A stretch of DNA of 64,000 bases from Ensifer sp. IC4062 (GCF_020193575.1 NZ_JADYVD010000020.1:62001-126000); one strand, 5' to 3'; shown: positions 43,307 through 53,181, counted from the first letter of the stretch. Notes: generated by a model from the sequence alone, not told the origin. A program made the numbers and translations.

Positions 43307-43498
43307 ATGATGTCGGACAACCCTGGCACCGAAGAGAAGCCGTCTGATCTCGTTGACCACTATCGTCCTCTCGCAATGAAGGCTGTGCTGGCGGCTCTGT
43401 CAGTGAAGGCAGAAGCCACACGCCCGCCTCCAGAAGATAGTGAACCGGTGCTGGCGGTGAATTTGCCCTGGGGATTCCACCTGCCGATAGACGATTGA
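43307..43498 (+). CDS. Small hypothetical protein
   Basis: A 63-residue protein starting at ATG 43307 or 43310 (GGAGAG just upstream). It contains a helical stretch VDHYRPLAMKAVLAALSVKA followed by a Pro-rich linker and LAVNLPWGFHLPIDD. There is no membrane segment or cysteine. It is probably real given the ribosome-binding site and composition. Function unknown. Confidence 0.5.
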   Translation: MMSDNPGTEEKPSDLVDHYRPLAMKAVLAALSVKAEATRPPPEDSEPVLAVNLPWGFHLPIDD

Positions 43499-43844
43499 GG
43501 AACCCGGCCGACCGTAGGTGTAGTAGTCTGCAGCGTTTGCGCGCGAGGACTTCGTCGCGCTCGAGTGCTCAAGCATTTACGGCAGAATGCTAGACGTCCA
43601 ATTGGGTGGGTTCCAGTCGTTGCCACACTCGCGGCCAAAGACTGGATCCTCCCCGAAGCTCCCTTTCACAACGCTGGCCACGCGCTACTGGTCGCGCGGT
43701 CTAGTTTGCTATAGCATCTCTTATTAGCTGCTGATCATATATCGATCAGGAGGGCAGCAAATCGGAACGTCCGGACCGTTGACGAGCCTGCGACTCAATG
43801 AGAGGCAAGCCAGGCCGTAAGCGGAGGGAACAGCGGAGAAGGCA
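43499..43844. other. Intergenic region upstream of the SAM-cyclase regulator
   Basis: About 345 bases. AT-rich sequence at 43700-43760 includes the short dyad TGATCATATATCGATCA (43732-43748), which could be an operator or part of a promoter. No gene is seen. Confidence 0.35.
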
Positions 43845-46800
43845 GTGGACATCGGACAATGGCTGCGTGGCCTTGGCTTGCAGTCCTACGAGCAGGCGTT
43901 CCGGGAACACGGCATCGATCTTGAGGTCCTGCCCCACTTGACTGTCGATGACCTCAAGGAGGTCGGGATCCATGCTGTCGGCCATCGCCGGAAGATACTC
44001 GATGCCATCGAACTCCTGCCCGCGCGGCTGACCGACGAGGCGGCGGGCCGCACTTCCCAGCCCGCCGAGCGCCGTCAGCTCACACTCATGTTCGTCGATC
44101 TTGTCGGCTCTACCGAACTCAGCCGCCGCCTCGACCCGGAAGAATTGCGTGAGATCATGCGCATCTACCAGGATACGACGGCTGGAGAGATTGCGCGATT
44201 GGAGGGCCATGTCGCGAGGTTCTTGGGGGATGGTGTGCTCGCCTACTTCGGCTGGCCGCAGGCGAGCGAAGACGCTGCCGAGCGCGCCGTCCGAGCGGGT
44301 CTCACGGTCGTCAAGGCAGTTGGCGCTATCTCAACTGGCGCAGAAGAGCCATTGGCGGCGCGCATTGGCATCGCCACTGGACTGGTCGTCATAGGCGATC
44401 TGATTGGAGCGGGTGTAACGGAAGAGGGCGTTGTGACTGGCGAGACTCCCAATCTTGCCGCGCGCCTGCAACAGGTCGCCGAACCCGGCACAGTGGTGAT
44501 CGCGGAGAGCACGCACCGCCTGATCGGCGAATTGTTCGAACTTGCTGGTCCCGTACCATGCCAGCTCAAGGGCTTCGCTGAACCGGCGTTGGTATGGCGG
44601 GTCATCGGCGAAGGCAAAGCTGAGAGCAGGTTCGAGGCGCTTCACGGAGCGCATCCCACGCCACTCGTCGGACGTGGCGAAGAGCTCGACCTCATGCTGT
44701 CACGCTGGCGACTGGCGAAGGAGGGCGCAGGTCAGGTCGTCCTACTCTCCGGTGAGCCGGGAATCGGAAAGTCGCGGTTGGTACTCGCCTTGCGCGAACG
44801 GTTGCCGGCCGAGCCGATTACGTTCATGAATTACGCCTGCTCGCCACATCACCTGAACAGCGCACTCTTTCCGTTCATTTCGCAGCTTGAGCGAGCGATG
44901 CAGTGTGCGCCCGACGATGATTGTGAAACGCGGATCAGCCGCCTCCAATCATTGTTAAGCGAGGCGGGAGGGGAAGTGCCGGGCGACGCCGTCGCGCTCT
45001 TTGCTGACCTGCTTGGCGTTCCGAGAGGCCCACGTAGTACGCTTCCGGACTTATCACCCCAGCAGAGGCGAGCGCTACTCTTCGGTACCCTCCTCACGCG
45101 GCTGGAGCGGCACGCGGCGCGCAAACCCCTCATAATGGTCCTGGAGGACGCGCACTGGCTCGACCCGACTTCCCGCGAACTCTTCGAGCAAATCGTCGAT
45201 CGCCTCCAGCGCCTTCCGGTACTGCTGGTCGTGACATTTCGCCCCGAGCTCCCGCCGCCATGGATCGGCTTTCCACATGTCACGCTGCTCACACTGAGCC
45301 GTCTCCCGGAGACACAGGTGGTCGCGCTCGTCGACCGGATCGCTAGGGGAAAAGCGCTTCCCGCCGAGGTGCTCGACGATATCTTGGCGCGGACCGAAGG
45401 TGTCCCGCTGTTCACCGAGGAACTTACGAAAGCTATCCTCGAAGCGGGCTTCCTTCACGACGCCGGCGACCGCTATGTACTCGCCGGGCCGGTCCCGCCC
45501 TTAGCAATCCCCGCCACGCTGCACGATTCGCTGATGGCGCGGCTTGATAGGCTTGCTCCGGTCAAAATGGTCGCCCAGATTGGTGCCTGTATCGGCCGCG
45601 AGTTCGACCATGAGACGTTGGCCGCGGTCGTTTCGCTGCCGGAGGCGGATCTCGCCGCTGCCCTTGATCGCCTGGCTGCGGCCGAACTCGTTTTCCGGCG
45701 TGGCTTTCCGCCCGCGACCACCTATGTCTTCAAGCACGCCCTGGTGCGCGATGCGGCCTACGAAAGTCTGCTCAAGCGGCAGCGGCAGGAGCTGCACGCA
45801 CGGATTGCGACCGTGATCGAAACGCGGCTTCCACAGCTTGCCGAAATGCAGCCGGAGCTGGTCGCCCGCCATTTCGGCGAGGCGGGGCTGACAGAGAAAG
45901 CTGTCCCCTATTGGCTGCGGGCCGGCCGCCTTGCTGCCGGAAGGTCGGCAAACACGGAGGCGATAGCCCACCTGAGGACCGGGCTCGAACGTGTCCGGGC
46001 GCTTCCGCCAGGTGAGCCGCACGCACGCTTAGAATTGTCTCTACAGCTAGCCCTCGGCGGCCCGCTTCTTGCAACCAAGGGGTTCGCCTCGAGCGAGGCG
46101 GAAGCCGCATATCGTCGCGCGCAGGAGCTTAGTCGGAAGCTGAGAAGCGAGACAGAGCTCTTTACCGCGTTGAGAGGGCTCGGCTTCGTCCACCATGTGC
46201 GCGGCCATCTGCGCCGAGCCGCGGAGCTCTCGGACGAGGCTCTGGCGTTGGCCGAGCGGAACGGTGACGCCGCGTTGCTGGCCGACGCCTACCATTTGGC
46301 AGGGGTGCTCGCGTTTCATCTCGGAAAATTCCAGCCTGCCCGCGATCGGCTCGAGAGAAGCATGGAAGCCGGGGAATGCCACGGCCGCTATCATTCCGAG
46401 ATGTACGGGATCAATATGGGCGTCTTCTGCCGCGCTTATATCGGTCATTGCGACTGGCATCTGGGCTATCCGGACCGCGCGCTCAAGATTGCCCACGAGG
46501 GACTGGCGCTTGCGCGCGATGTCTCGCACCCGTTCAGCATCGCACTCGCGCTTGATTATCTTGCGATGCTGCACCAGTTCCGTCGTGAACCCGACGCGGC
46601 GCTGAGAACGGCCGAGGAAGCACGCGATGTCTGCGCCGAGTATCGCTTCGACTACTATGCCGCCTGGAGTAGCCTCGTTCGCGCTTGGGCGATCGGTGAA
46701 TCGGGTCGTCTTGACGAAAGCCTGCAGGCCTATGACGCAGCGCTCGCGGCGTTCCGGCAGACCGGCGCAGGCCTTCGCCTCCCACACTACCTCGGACAAC

Positions 46801-47183
46801 TTGCCACCCTTCATCGTAGGGATAGAAATCCCGCAGCCGGACTTCGGCTCATTGCCGAAGCGACGGCCATCGCGGATGCAAATCACGAGAGCTGGTGCAG
46901 AGCCGAGCTCCACCGCGAGCGCGGAGAACTGATGATTGCCGCTACGGAGGGCGCTGAAAATGAGGCGGACACCGAGTTCCTGGCCGCAATTGAAACCGCC
47001 GCTAGTCAAGGAGCCAAGCTGCTCGAGCTTCGTGCGCGCGTCGCGCGCGCTTCGTTCCAGGCGGCGCGCGGTGAGCGTCAGAAGGCGTGTGATATCCTCG
47101 CGCCGATCTATGACTGGTTCGGCGAGGGTTCGGACACGCCCGATCTCGTCGATGCGCGCGTTCTGCTGGATGATCTGCAGTAA
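43845..47183 (+). CDS. SAM domain-class III cyclase-AAA ATPase-TPR regulator
   Basis: An 1112-residue multidomain protein of a type frequent in rhizobia. Residues about 1-60 are a SAM domain (MDIGQWLRGLGLQSYEQAF). Then comes a class III cyclase domain: LMFVDLVGSTELSRRLDPEE, HVARFLGDGVLAYFGWPQA (Arg in place of the usual Lys), GETPNLAARLQQVAEPG. Next is an AAA-type ATPase with P-loop VLLSGEPGIGKSRLVLAL and Walker B LIMVLEDAHWLDP. The second half is TPR-like repeats. The probable role is signal integration; no DNA-binding domain is visible. It begins at GTG 43845. Compare with the smaller cyclase-STAND protein at 34422, which has a different ATPase type and no SAM domain. Confidence 0.87.
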   Translation: MDIGQWLRGLGLQSYEQAFREHGIDLEVLPHLTVDDLKEVGIHAVGHRRKILDAIELLPARLTDEAAGRTSQPAERRQLTLMFVDLVGSTELSRRLDPEELREIMRIYQDTTAGEIARLEGHVARFLGDGVLAYFGWPQASEDAAERAVRAGLTVVKAVGAISTGAEEPLAARIGIATGLVVIGDLIGAGVTEEGVVTGETPNLAARLQQVAEPGTVVIAESTHRLIGELFELAGPVPCQLKGFAEPALVWRVIGEGKAESRFEALHGAHPTPLVGRGEELDLMLSRWRLAKEGAGQVVLLSGEPGIGKSRLVLALRERLPAEPITFMNYACSPHHLNSALFPFISQLERAMQCAPDDDCETRISRLQSLLSEAGGEVPGDAVALFADLLGVPRGPRSTLPDLSPQQRRALLFGTLLTRLERHAARKPLIMVLEDAHWLDPTSRELFEQIVDRLQRLPVLLVVTFRPELPPPWIGFPHVTLLTLSRLPETQVVALVDRIARGKALPAEVLDDILARTEGVPLFTEELTKAILEAGFLHDAGDRYVLAGPVPPLAIPATLHDSLMARLDRLAPVKMVAQIGACIGREFDHETLAAVVSLPEADLAAALDRLAAAELVFRRGFPPATTYVFKHALVRDAAYESLLKRQRQELHARIATVIETRLPQLAEMQPELVARHFGEAGLTEKAVPYWLRAGRLAAGRSANTEAIAHLRTGLERVRALPPGEPHARLELSLQLALGGPLLATKGFASSEAEAAYRRAQELSRKLRSETELFTALRGLGFVHHVRGHLRRAAELSDEALALAERNGDAALLADAYHLAGVLAFHLGKFQPARDRLERSMEAGECHGRYHSEMYGINMGVFCRAYIGHCDWHLGYPDRALKIAHEGLALARDVSHPFSIALALDYLAMLHQFRREPDAALRTAEEARDVCAEYRFDYYAAWSSLVRAWAIGESGRLDESLQAYDAALAAFRQTGAGLRLPHYLGQLATLHRRDRNPAAGLRLIAEATAIADANHESWCRAELHRERGELMIAATEGAENEADTEFLAAIETAASQGAKLLELRARVARASFQAARGERQKACDILAPIYDWFGEGSDTPDLVDARVLLDDLQ

Positions 47184-47794
47184 TCGCACTGAACAGCCGT
47201 CATGGGCTTAGATACCGGACCATCTCGACCAATCGCCGCTTGCGCATCAGTAGCGAAAACGGACGCCCGCAGAGCCTTCTGAGGTTCCGCCTTGGGTTGA
47301 TCTTTCCGGTTCGACACGTCCAACGTCTTGAGTTTGGCCGCCTGCGGACTGGCGACTTCTTGGCGCACGAGAGGTCATTGGAAATCAACTTGGCGCAGGC
47401 TTTGTCCCAGTCTGACTAATCCTACGACGACAATCAGATATCGACTCAAGAGGCGAATAGACGCGCATCCACACGCCAGCAGCCTTCCCCGTTCCGCTGG
47501 TCGCGTCGAGCCTTCGTCATCGTGAAACTCTGCATGTAACCGGCGAAGGCTGAGAGCTGGTCGGGCGCAGCTATCGTGCCCCAGCTCATTTGCCACTCCA
47601 GGACGGCCGCTGCGCTCCCAAATGCTGACGTGACGTCACCCCCGTCTTTATGGGGGTGACAAATCAGAGGTTGCAATAACATTATTTGGACGGGTTGCGG
47701 GGCTGGCAGGCAAGCGATGCCTGTCGTGGAAAATTGGCAGCTGCAAAACGGTACGGCCGTACTGCGCACAATCGTCAGAGAGGGAACCTTACAA
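47184..47794. other. 610-base region upstream of the metalloprotease
   Basis: No convincing gene on either strand. The perfect dyad at 47635-47660 and the AT-rich stretch after it (TTGCAATAACATTATTTGG, 47674-47692) probably form the control region of the protease gene. Confidence 0.45.
47635..47660. promoter_or_regulatory. Perfect 9-bp dyad upstream of the protease gene
   Basis: GTCACCCCC and GGGGGTGAC flank an 8-base AT-richer centre (GTCTTTAT). It lies 135 bases upstream of the protease start. C-run/G-run arms around an AT-rich centre are reminiscent of sites for LuxR-type regulators such as rhizobial ExpR, but the identity of the binder is a guess. Confidence 0.55.
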
Positions 47795-50700
47795 ATGACG
47801 AACCCAAGCCAGACTAGCAACAATTGGTGGGTTAACGATCAGACGCCGGATAACCCTTATGGCAAGAGCGAGGATTATGAGTCCTTTCTCGACTACCTTG
47901 GAGCATTGCCCCGTAGCCTGACGCCAGCGATCGCTGCGGGAACGTTGAGGATCAACGTTTACGAGCTCAACGACCACCCCGAGTACAAGGCCGCCGCGAT
48001 CGGCGCCTTGCAAATGTGGGCGTCCGTCACTCCTCTAAAATTCGAGATCGTCGACGACGCGCCGTACAATAGCGCGACGGACTGGATGGAGGTTGTCAGC
48101 CCCGAACTCGGCGAGGAGGACGATGGTAGCGCCTATTCGAGCAATCGTTATGTCAGCATCGGTCAGCGTTTCCACGATACGGAACCCAACAAGACTGACA
48201 TTGGCGGTTATGTCTTCGATTCCTTCATCCATGAATTCGGCCATGAATTCGGCCTGAACCATCCCGGGCTCTACAATTACAGCGGTCCCGGCGGCGTGCA
48301 GATCAACTATCTGAACAATGCGACCTGGACGTATGACCGCCAGCAATACAGCGTCATGTCCTATTTCGATGGGATCGATGTCGGCGAAACCAGCCGCTGG
48401 TCCGCGTCGCCGCCGCTTATGGCCGACATCGAAGCCGTCATTCGCCGCTTCTTCTCGACAGTCGACGCGAATGGCGTGCGCACCTATCAGCACATAGACC
48501 TCAACACAGGGGACAATGTCTACGGCTTCGGGAGCACGCAGTATGGCTATCAGTTGACCTCCTCGGGCATGCAGCATGACATTGGCTTTGCGATTCATGA
48601 CACCGGCGGGACCGACACGATCGACTTCTCCGGCTCGACGGCGGGTACGATCCTCGATTTGCGCGCCGGACAGTTCTCCAGCGTGAACGGTCATAGCAAC
48701 AACGTCTCGATCTTCGCCGGACACAACGCGGATCGGACCGACTATTACATCGAGACCGGCATCGGCAGCAGGTTTGACGACATCCTGATCGGCAATGATG
48801 GCCCCAACACTCTGGACGGCCGCGGCGGCGGCGACCGCATGGCTGGCAACGGCGGCGATGATATCTATTTCGTCGATTCCTTGGAGGACATCGTTCGCGA
48901 GGAGGCCAACGGCGGCAACGACACGGTCATCCTACTGTCCAGAAACCTGAAGATCAGGAAAATCGCCAACGTCGAAAACATCATCTACGCCGACGAGTCC
49001 ACGACCCAGCCTGGCGGCGGCGGTAGCGAGACCCCGCCCAGCGTCGGCGACAACACGATGACCAGCATCATCGTCGGCGGCAATGGAAACGAGACGCTTG
49101 ACGGCGGCGCCGGCGACGACACGATCTTCGGCCAGGGAGGTGACGACCTGATCATCGGCGGTCGCGACTCGCTCGCCAGCCGCGACATCAACAACACGAT
49201 CGATGTCGAGGATCTGGAAGACCAGACCGAAAGCGATGATGGCAATGACACGCTCTACGGTGGCCGCGGCAACGACACCATTCTCGGCGGTCAGGGTAAC
49301 GATATTCTCGACGGCGGCGACGGCGACGATACGCTGAGCGGTCAGGAGGGAGTGGATATATTCAGGGGCGGCGCGGGCGTCGACACAGTCGATTATAGCA
49401 AGGAGAGCCCTTTCCAGCTGCTTGTCAACCTCGCCACGAATGTCGCCAGCGGCGGCACCGCCTCGGGGGACACTTTCTACAGCATCGAAAACCTGATTGG
49501 TTCCGATGACCGCATCGACCGTTTTATCGGCACAGCCGCCGCAAACCATTTCTGGGGCCAAGGCGGCGGTGATTATTTCAATGGCGGCGGCGGCAATGAC
49601 ACACTGGATGGCGGCAACGATGGCGACATCCTGTATGGGGAAGACGGCAACGACACGATCATCGGGGGCGCCGGTCAAGACTATCTGGATGGTGGCTCCG
49701 GCACTGACACGGTCGTCTACGCGGGTAGCCCTGACGGTGTGACGATCGATCTTGCCAACGGCACGGCGAATGGTGGCGATGGTGATGGTCCGGTGCAAAT
49801 TGTCGGCCGAGGCGCAGCTATCCGGCACGATATACTCGTGGGCTTTGAAAATGTCGTCGGTTCGTCGTTCGATGACCATCTCATCGGCAATGCCCTGGCG
49901 AATGAGCTCTCCGGCGGTACTGGTGACGACACGCTGACCGGCGGCGGGGGGGCCGACACCTTGAATGGCGGCGCCGGCAGCGACACGGCAGACTACGCCG
50001 ACGCCACGAGCGGCGTCAGGCTTAGTCTCGCAGGAGGCAGGTCCGGCGGAGATACATACGTCTCCATCGAAAATCTTGCCGGTTCGGGATTTAATGACCG
50101 ACTGACCGGCAACGGCGCAGCCAATGTGTTGACCGGTCAAGGCGGGAACGACACGATCGACGGCGGCCGCGGCGATGACACCTTGCTCGGCGATTTCGCC
50201 TATCAGGGCGACGCGCCGCCACGCCCGGGCATGGGAACCGGCTACGCCACGCTGGGACCGGATGCGACGAACAATTCGATCGCAGCCGCTTTCGACATCT
50301 CCAACAACTTTTCCCTGACTGCCGACCCCGATATCTTCGATTCGACGACCGTCCTTCACACGACCGTCAACGCCACCGGAAACGGCCAGGGCGGATACTA
50401 TAAGATCAACCTGGCGGCCGGTACGGTCATTACGATAGACATTGACGGAATTGCCGATCCGAATGTCCACGACAGTTGGGTCAGGCTGCTCGACAGCGCC
50501 GGCAACATCGTCGCTCAGAACGATGATGGCGGCGGCGATCCCGGCTCTACGAGCAACCGGGATTCAAGCCTGGTATTCGTTACTCAGGAGAGCGGAACCT
50601 ATTACATATTGGAAGGCAGCTGGTCGCCGACGGCGCCGGGCGATGGCTGGGCGGAGGCCGTGCCGGCAGGCTCGACATATGAGTTGAATGTCTCGGTCGA

Positions 50701-51136
50701 GTTTCCCCCTGCGCCGGCCCAGCCGGGCGTGGCGGGAGCCGACACGCTCATTGGTGGCGAAGGCAGCGATCTGCTGGATGGCGGTCTGGCGGCCGACACG
50801 CTCATCGGCGGCGCGGGAGAGGATACATTCCGCTTCTCGACGGAGCTTGGGAACGGCAATGTCGACTGGATCAAGGACTTCCAGGTCACCGACGACACGA
50901 TCCTGCTGGACAACCTCATCTTCGAGAGCGTGGGTGGCGATGGCGCTCTCGCCCTGGGCGCATTTTACGGGAGTGCGGGGGGCGTTGCTCATGACGCAGA
51001 CGACCGCATCATCTACGATACCGATAGCGGCATCTTGTCCTACGATGCCGATGGCGCCGGAAATGCTGCAGCCATTCAGTATGCGCAGCTGAGCACAAAT
51101 CTGAGGCTTTCGGCTGCCGATTTCATTATCATCTAA
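47795..51136 (+). CDS. Serralysin-like RTX metalloprotease (M10 family), type I secreted
   Basis: A 1113-residue zinc protease. The catalytic motif is FIHEFGHEFGLNHPG (His 146, Glu 147, His 150, His 156) and the Met-turn is YSVMSYFD (Met 188), the metzincin arrangement of serralysins. Several blocks of Ca-binding GGxGxDxxx repeats follow (roughly 48770-48850, 49070-49350, 49560-49700, 49890-49990, 50110-50190, 50740-50820). A bacterial pre-peptidase-type beta domain (GGYYKINLAAGTVITIDIDG; about 50270-50700) interrupts them. The C-terminal part (EDTFRFSTELGNGNVDWIKD to ADFIII) is the M10 C-terminal/T1SS signal region. No N-terminal signal peptide is present, as expected. I start at ATG 47795 (GAGAGGG upstream) rather than 47717. 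No type I secretion genes are nearby. Confidence 0.9.
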   Translation: MTNPSQTSNNWWVNDQTPDNPYGKSEDYESFLDYLGALPRSLTPAIAAGTLRINVYELNDHPEYKAAAIGALQMWASVTPLKFEIVDDAPYNSATDWMEVVSPELGEEDDGSAYSSNRYVSIGQRFHDTEPNKTDIGGYVFDSFIHEFGHEFGLNHPGLYNYSGPGGVQINYLNNATWTYDRQQYSVMSYFDGIDVGETSRWSASPPLMADIEAVIRRFFSTVDANGVRTYQHIDLNTGDNVYGFGSTQYGYQLTSSGMQHDIGFAIHDTGGTDTIDFSGSTAGTILDLRAGQFSSVNGHSNNVSIFAGHNADRTDYYIETGIGSRFDDILIGNDGPNTLDGRGGGDRMAGNGGDDIYFVDSLEDIVREEANGGNDTVILLSRNLKIRKIANVENIIYADESTTQPGGGGSETPPSVGDNTMTSIIVGGNGNETLDGGAGDDTIFGQGGDDLIIGGRDSLASRDINNTIDVEDLEDQTESDDGNDTLYGGRGNDTILGGQGNDILDGGDGDDTLSGQEGVDIFRGGAGVDTVDYSKESPFQLLVNLATNVASGGTASGDTFYSIENLIGSDDRIDRFIGTAAANHFWGQGGGDYFNGGGGNDTLDGGNDGDILYGEDGNDTIIGGAGQDYLDGGSGTDTVVYAGSPDGVTIDLANGTANGGDGDGPVQIVGRGAAIRHDILVGFENVVGSSFDDHLIGNALANELSGGTGDDTLTGGGGADTLNGGAGSDTADYADATSGVRLSLAGGRSGGDTYVSIENLAGSGFNDRLTGNGAANVLTGQGGNDTIDGGRGDDTLLGDFAYQGDAPPRPGMGTGYATLGPDATNNSIAAAFDISNNFSLTADPDIFDSTTVLHTTVNATGNGQGGYYKINLAAGTVITIDIDGIADPNVHDSWVRLLDSAGNIVAQNDDGGGDPGSTSNRDSSLVFVTQESGTYYILEGSWSPTAPGDGWAEAVPAGSTYELNVSVEFPPAPAQPGVAGADTLIGGEGSDLLDGGLAADTLIGGAGEDTFRFSTELGNGNVDWIKDFQVTDDTILLDNLIFESVGGDGALALGAFYGSAGGVAHDADDRIIYDTDSGILSYDADGAGNAAAIQYAQLSTNLRLSAADFIII

Positions 51137-51144
51137 CTCGACCG

Positions 51145-51175
51145 CAGGAGGGGCGCTTTTCAGGCGCCCCTCCTG
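51145..51175 (+). terminator. Rho-independent terminator after the protease
   Basis: A perfect 12-pair stem, CAGGAGGGGCGC / GCGCCCCTCCTG with loop TTTTCAG, begins 8 bases after the protease stop and is followed by a T-rich stretch. Confidence 0.8.
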
Positions 51176-51243
51176 TACTACAGTTTCTCTTTTCGAACCT
51201 GAAGCTGAGCGGCAATGCCGCCGCCGCACATGGAGAGTGTGTG

Positions 51244-51645
51244 ATGGAGCGCCCGACCGACCGCCGCACAGTATTAATGACCATCGGAGCTGCGGCTGTC
51301 GCCGCGGTCGCCGGGCCACTCGCGGCGCAATCCACGGATATTCGCGGCACAGTCACGTTCGAAGGCGGCGCGGTTATCCCCGAAGGTCACCTTGAGATTT
51401 ATCTCGAGGACCCTGCCATTCAGGATAATGCGCGACGTCGCGCCACGGAAACGCGCATCAAAAGCGACGGCGGGTCAAAGGCGATAGCCTTTTCCTTGTC
51501 CCCGCCTGCAAGCTCGACTGCTTCACCAACGCTGCGGATCGTTGCGCGCTTGGAGCGTGCGGACGGTTGGCTGGTCGCGCGCGGTAGCGCACAGTTCGAG
51601 GCGGGTCCGCCTGTCCACGTCACACTCAATAAAGTTATGTATTGA
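51244..51645 (+). CDS. Tat-exported YbaY-like small protein
   Basis: A 133-residue exported protein. The N-terminus DRRTVLMTIGAAAVAAVAG looks like a twin-arginine-type signal with cleavage after AAQS. The mature part (IRGTVTFEGGAVIPEGHLEI, LEDPAI, and the end VHVTLNKVMY) resembles the YbaY/YscW-type beta-sandwich domain. No lipobox cysteine is visible, so it is periplasmic rather than a lipoprotein. It lies after the protease terminator, so it probably has its own promoter. A link to the protease (chaperone or inhibitor) is possible only by position; it does not match the known serralysin inhibitors. Confidence 0.62.
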   Translation: MERPTDRRTVLMTIGAAAVAAVAGPLAAQSTDIRGTVTFEGGAVIPEGHLEIYLEDPAIQDNARRRATETRIKSDGGSKAIAFSLSPPASSTASPTLRIVARLERADGWLVARGSAQFEAGPPVHVTLNKVMY

Positions 51646-51817
51646 AGTGCCAAGTGAATAGAACCCGTTGAAATAGCACATTTCTAGCGCGGCGATCCAA
51701 ATTATCGTGAGATCAACGGTCGCAAACTTCCATTGCAGCAACGATGTCACAGTCGGACCTTCTGTTGTGTCACGATTTTCGACAGCCGAAAGCGCATCAT
51801 CGGGATTCAGACAAAGA

Positions 51818-51839
51818 AAAACCCGCCTAAGCGGGTTTT
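51818..51839. terminator. Bidirectional rho-independent terminator
   Basis: AAAACCCGC and GCGGGTTTT flank a CTAA loop: a perfect 9-pair stem with A-run before and T-run after, working in both directions. It lies 42 bases past the stop of the minus-strand DUF982 gene, ending that operon, and could also stop read-through from the plus-strand YbaY-like gene. Confidence 0.85.
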
Positions 51840-51880
51840 CATAAGGCTCAAACCAGCCACACCGATATACAGCTAGTGGT

Positions 51881-52171
51881 TCAAACCGTCAGTTTTGAAC
51901 TCCGTGCGGCAGCGAGGACAGTGCCGGCGTCAGGCGCGAGGAGATTGGCTCGTCGCGCGCAGGCAACAAGGGCGGTGCGAGCGATTTCGGCATCAATCTC
52001 GCCTGCGATTGCCGCTTTGCAGGCATTGAGCGCGATGGCGTGAGCCGGATTCCGCTTTGACGGCGGCCACTCATTCAGCCAGGTGTAGGCCTCGCTGAGC
52101 CCGTGGATCTCAGCCGGAAACCCGAGACCCACAAAGACTGACACTGGTTGTCGAACGTGAGCTTGCTCCAT
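51881..52171 (-). CDS. DUF982 protein
   Basis: A 96-residue protein of the rhizobial DUF982 family: PVSVFVGLGFPAEIHGLSEAYTWLNEWP, in two parts, then NPAHAIALNACKAAIAGEID and TALVACARRANLLAPD. ATG 52171 is chosen because GGAGGAGAACG lies directly upstream; longer starts lack this. It is the last gene of the run that begins with the NEW3 protein. Function unknown. A second DUF982 gene lies at 60941. Confidence 0.82.
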   Translation of the reverse strand: MEQAHVRQPVSVFVGLGFPAEIHGLSEAYTWLNEWPPSKRNPAHAIALNACKAAIAGEIDAEIARTALVACARRANLLAPDAGTVLAAARSSKLTV

Positions 52172-52227
52172 CGTTCTCCTCCAATCACGCGACGTCAACT
52201 CTGTGGGTGGGAAGCGCCCGGTAACCG

Positions 52228-53181
52228 TCATGCCCTGACCTCCTGACGCTGGAAGACGACATAGGCCAGGGTGAACAGCAGGATCATCGCAGCGACGAGT
52301 CCCGAGAGCTGCGGCCATACGACCAGGAGGCTTTGCAGGGTCGGTAGTGGCGCACCGGCGATCGCGCCTTGGACCTGATCGAACAACAAGGGGCCGATCG
52401 ATCGCGCCGCGGGGTTCAGCAGCATCCCAGTGATTTCGCCGTAAAGCGTCTGAGGCGAGAGCCTGCTGACGGCCTGCTGCGTTTCGAACTGCGTGACCAC
52501 AGTCATCGGATCGAGCGGATCAATGGGGGCCAGCGCGCTTGCAAGCAGCGGCGCGATCATGTCCCAGAACACCGCGAGCACCAGCCAGACCGAGAGGGCG
52601 GCCAACGCCGAGGTCGCCGGCGAGCGGATCAAAGTCGAGAAGGCGATCGCCACCGCCAGCCAGACACCCGCATAGGCAAGCGTCGCTGCCAGATAGGCGA
52701 CACCCCGCACGATGTCGGCGGCGGAAGGAGGCAGACCGAGGAACAGTATGCCGAGACCTGTCATGAGCAGCCAGAGCGTCAGCAGCGCGATTACGATAAC
52801 AAGCAAGCCACCCAGGAACTTTCCGAACAGCACCGCATCGCGGTAGATTGGCTGCGCCAGGAGACGGCTCATTGTCCGCCGGGCGTATTCGCCGTTGATC
52901 GCGTCGAAACCCAGCGCGATCGCCACCAATGGCAACAGAAAGCCAAGCAAGGCGGCGAAGGATGGGAGTGGTTCGCGCGCCTCTGTCAACAGCTTCAGGA
53001 ACAGGAAAGGATCCTCGGCCGTGGTTTCGGTGATGCGCCCAATCGCGCCATAGACGGCGCCGATTGCGGTGAGCAGCACGAGCAGCATGATCAGATGCAT
53101 GCGTGCGCTGGTCATATGATCGGCCGCCTCCTTGAACGCGATCGTTGCCGTGCCTTTGAAGGGTGAGCCTTCACGCGTCAT
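52228..53181 (-). CDS. ABC transporter permease (ABC-2 type)
   Basis: A 317-residue integral membrane protein with about six hydrophobic segments, e.g. [58 protein letters not shown] and [19 protein letters not shown]. The segment [20 protein letters not shown] is typical of ABC-2/NosY-like permeases. ATG 53181 overlaps the ATPase stop by 11 bases and has GGGAGG upstream. It would form an exporter with the ATPase encoded just before and the NEW3 protein. The cargo is unknown. Confidence 0.87.
   Translation of the reverse strand: MTREGSPFKGTATIAFKEAADHMTSARMHLIMLLVLLTAIGAVYGAIGRITETTAEDPFLFLKLLTEAREPLPSFAALLGFLLPLVAIALGFDAINGEYARRTMSRLLAQPIYRDAVLFGKFLGGLLVIVIALLTLWLLMTGLGILFLGLPPSAADIVRGVAYLAATLAYAGVWLAVAIAFSTLIRSPATSALAALSVWLVLAVFWDMIAPLLASALAPIDPLDPMTVVTQFETQQAVSRLSPQTLYGEITGMLLNPAARSIGPLLFDQVQGAIAGAPLPTLQSLLVVWPQLSGLVAAMILLFTLAYVVFQRQEVRA

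Noticed and set aside
49070-50190. Repetitive DNA that might be mistaken for a CRISPR or tandem-repeat array
   Set aside because: The repeats are irregular, in frame and encode RTX calcium-binding motifs; there are no uniform repeats with unique spacers.
48932-50470. 512-codon minus-strand frame opposite the RTX protease
   Set aside because: It arises from the repetitive GGxGxD coding DNA read backwards; no independent motif or ribosome-binding site.
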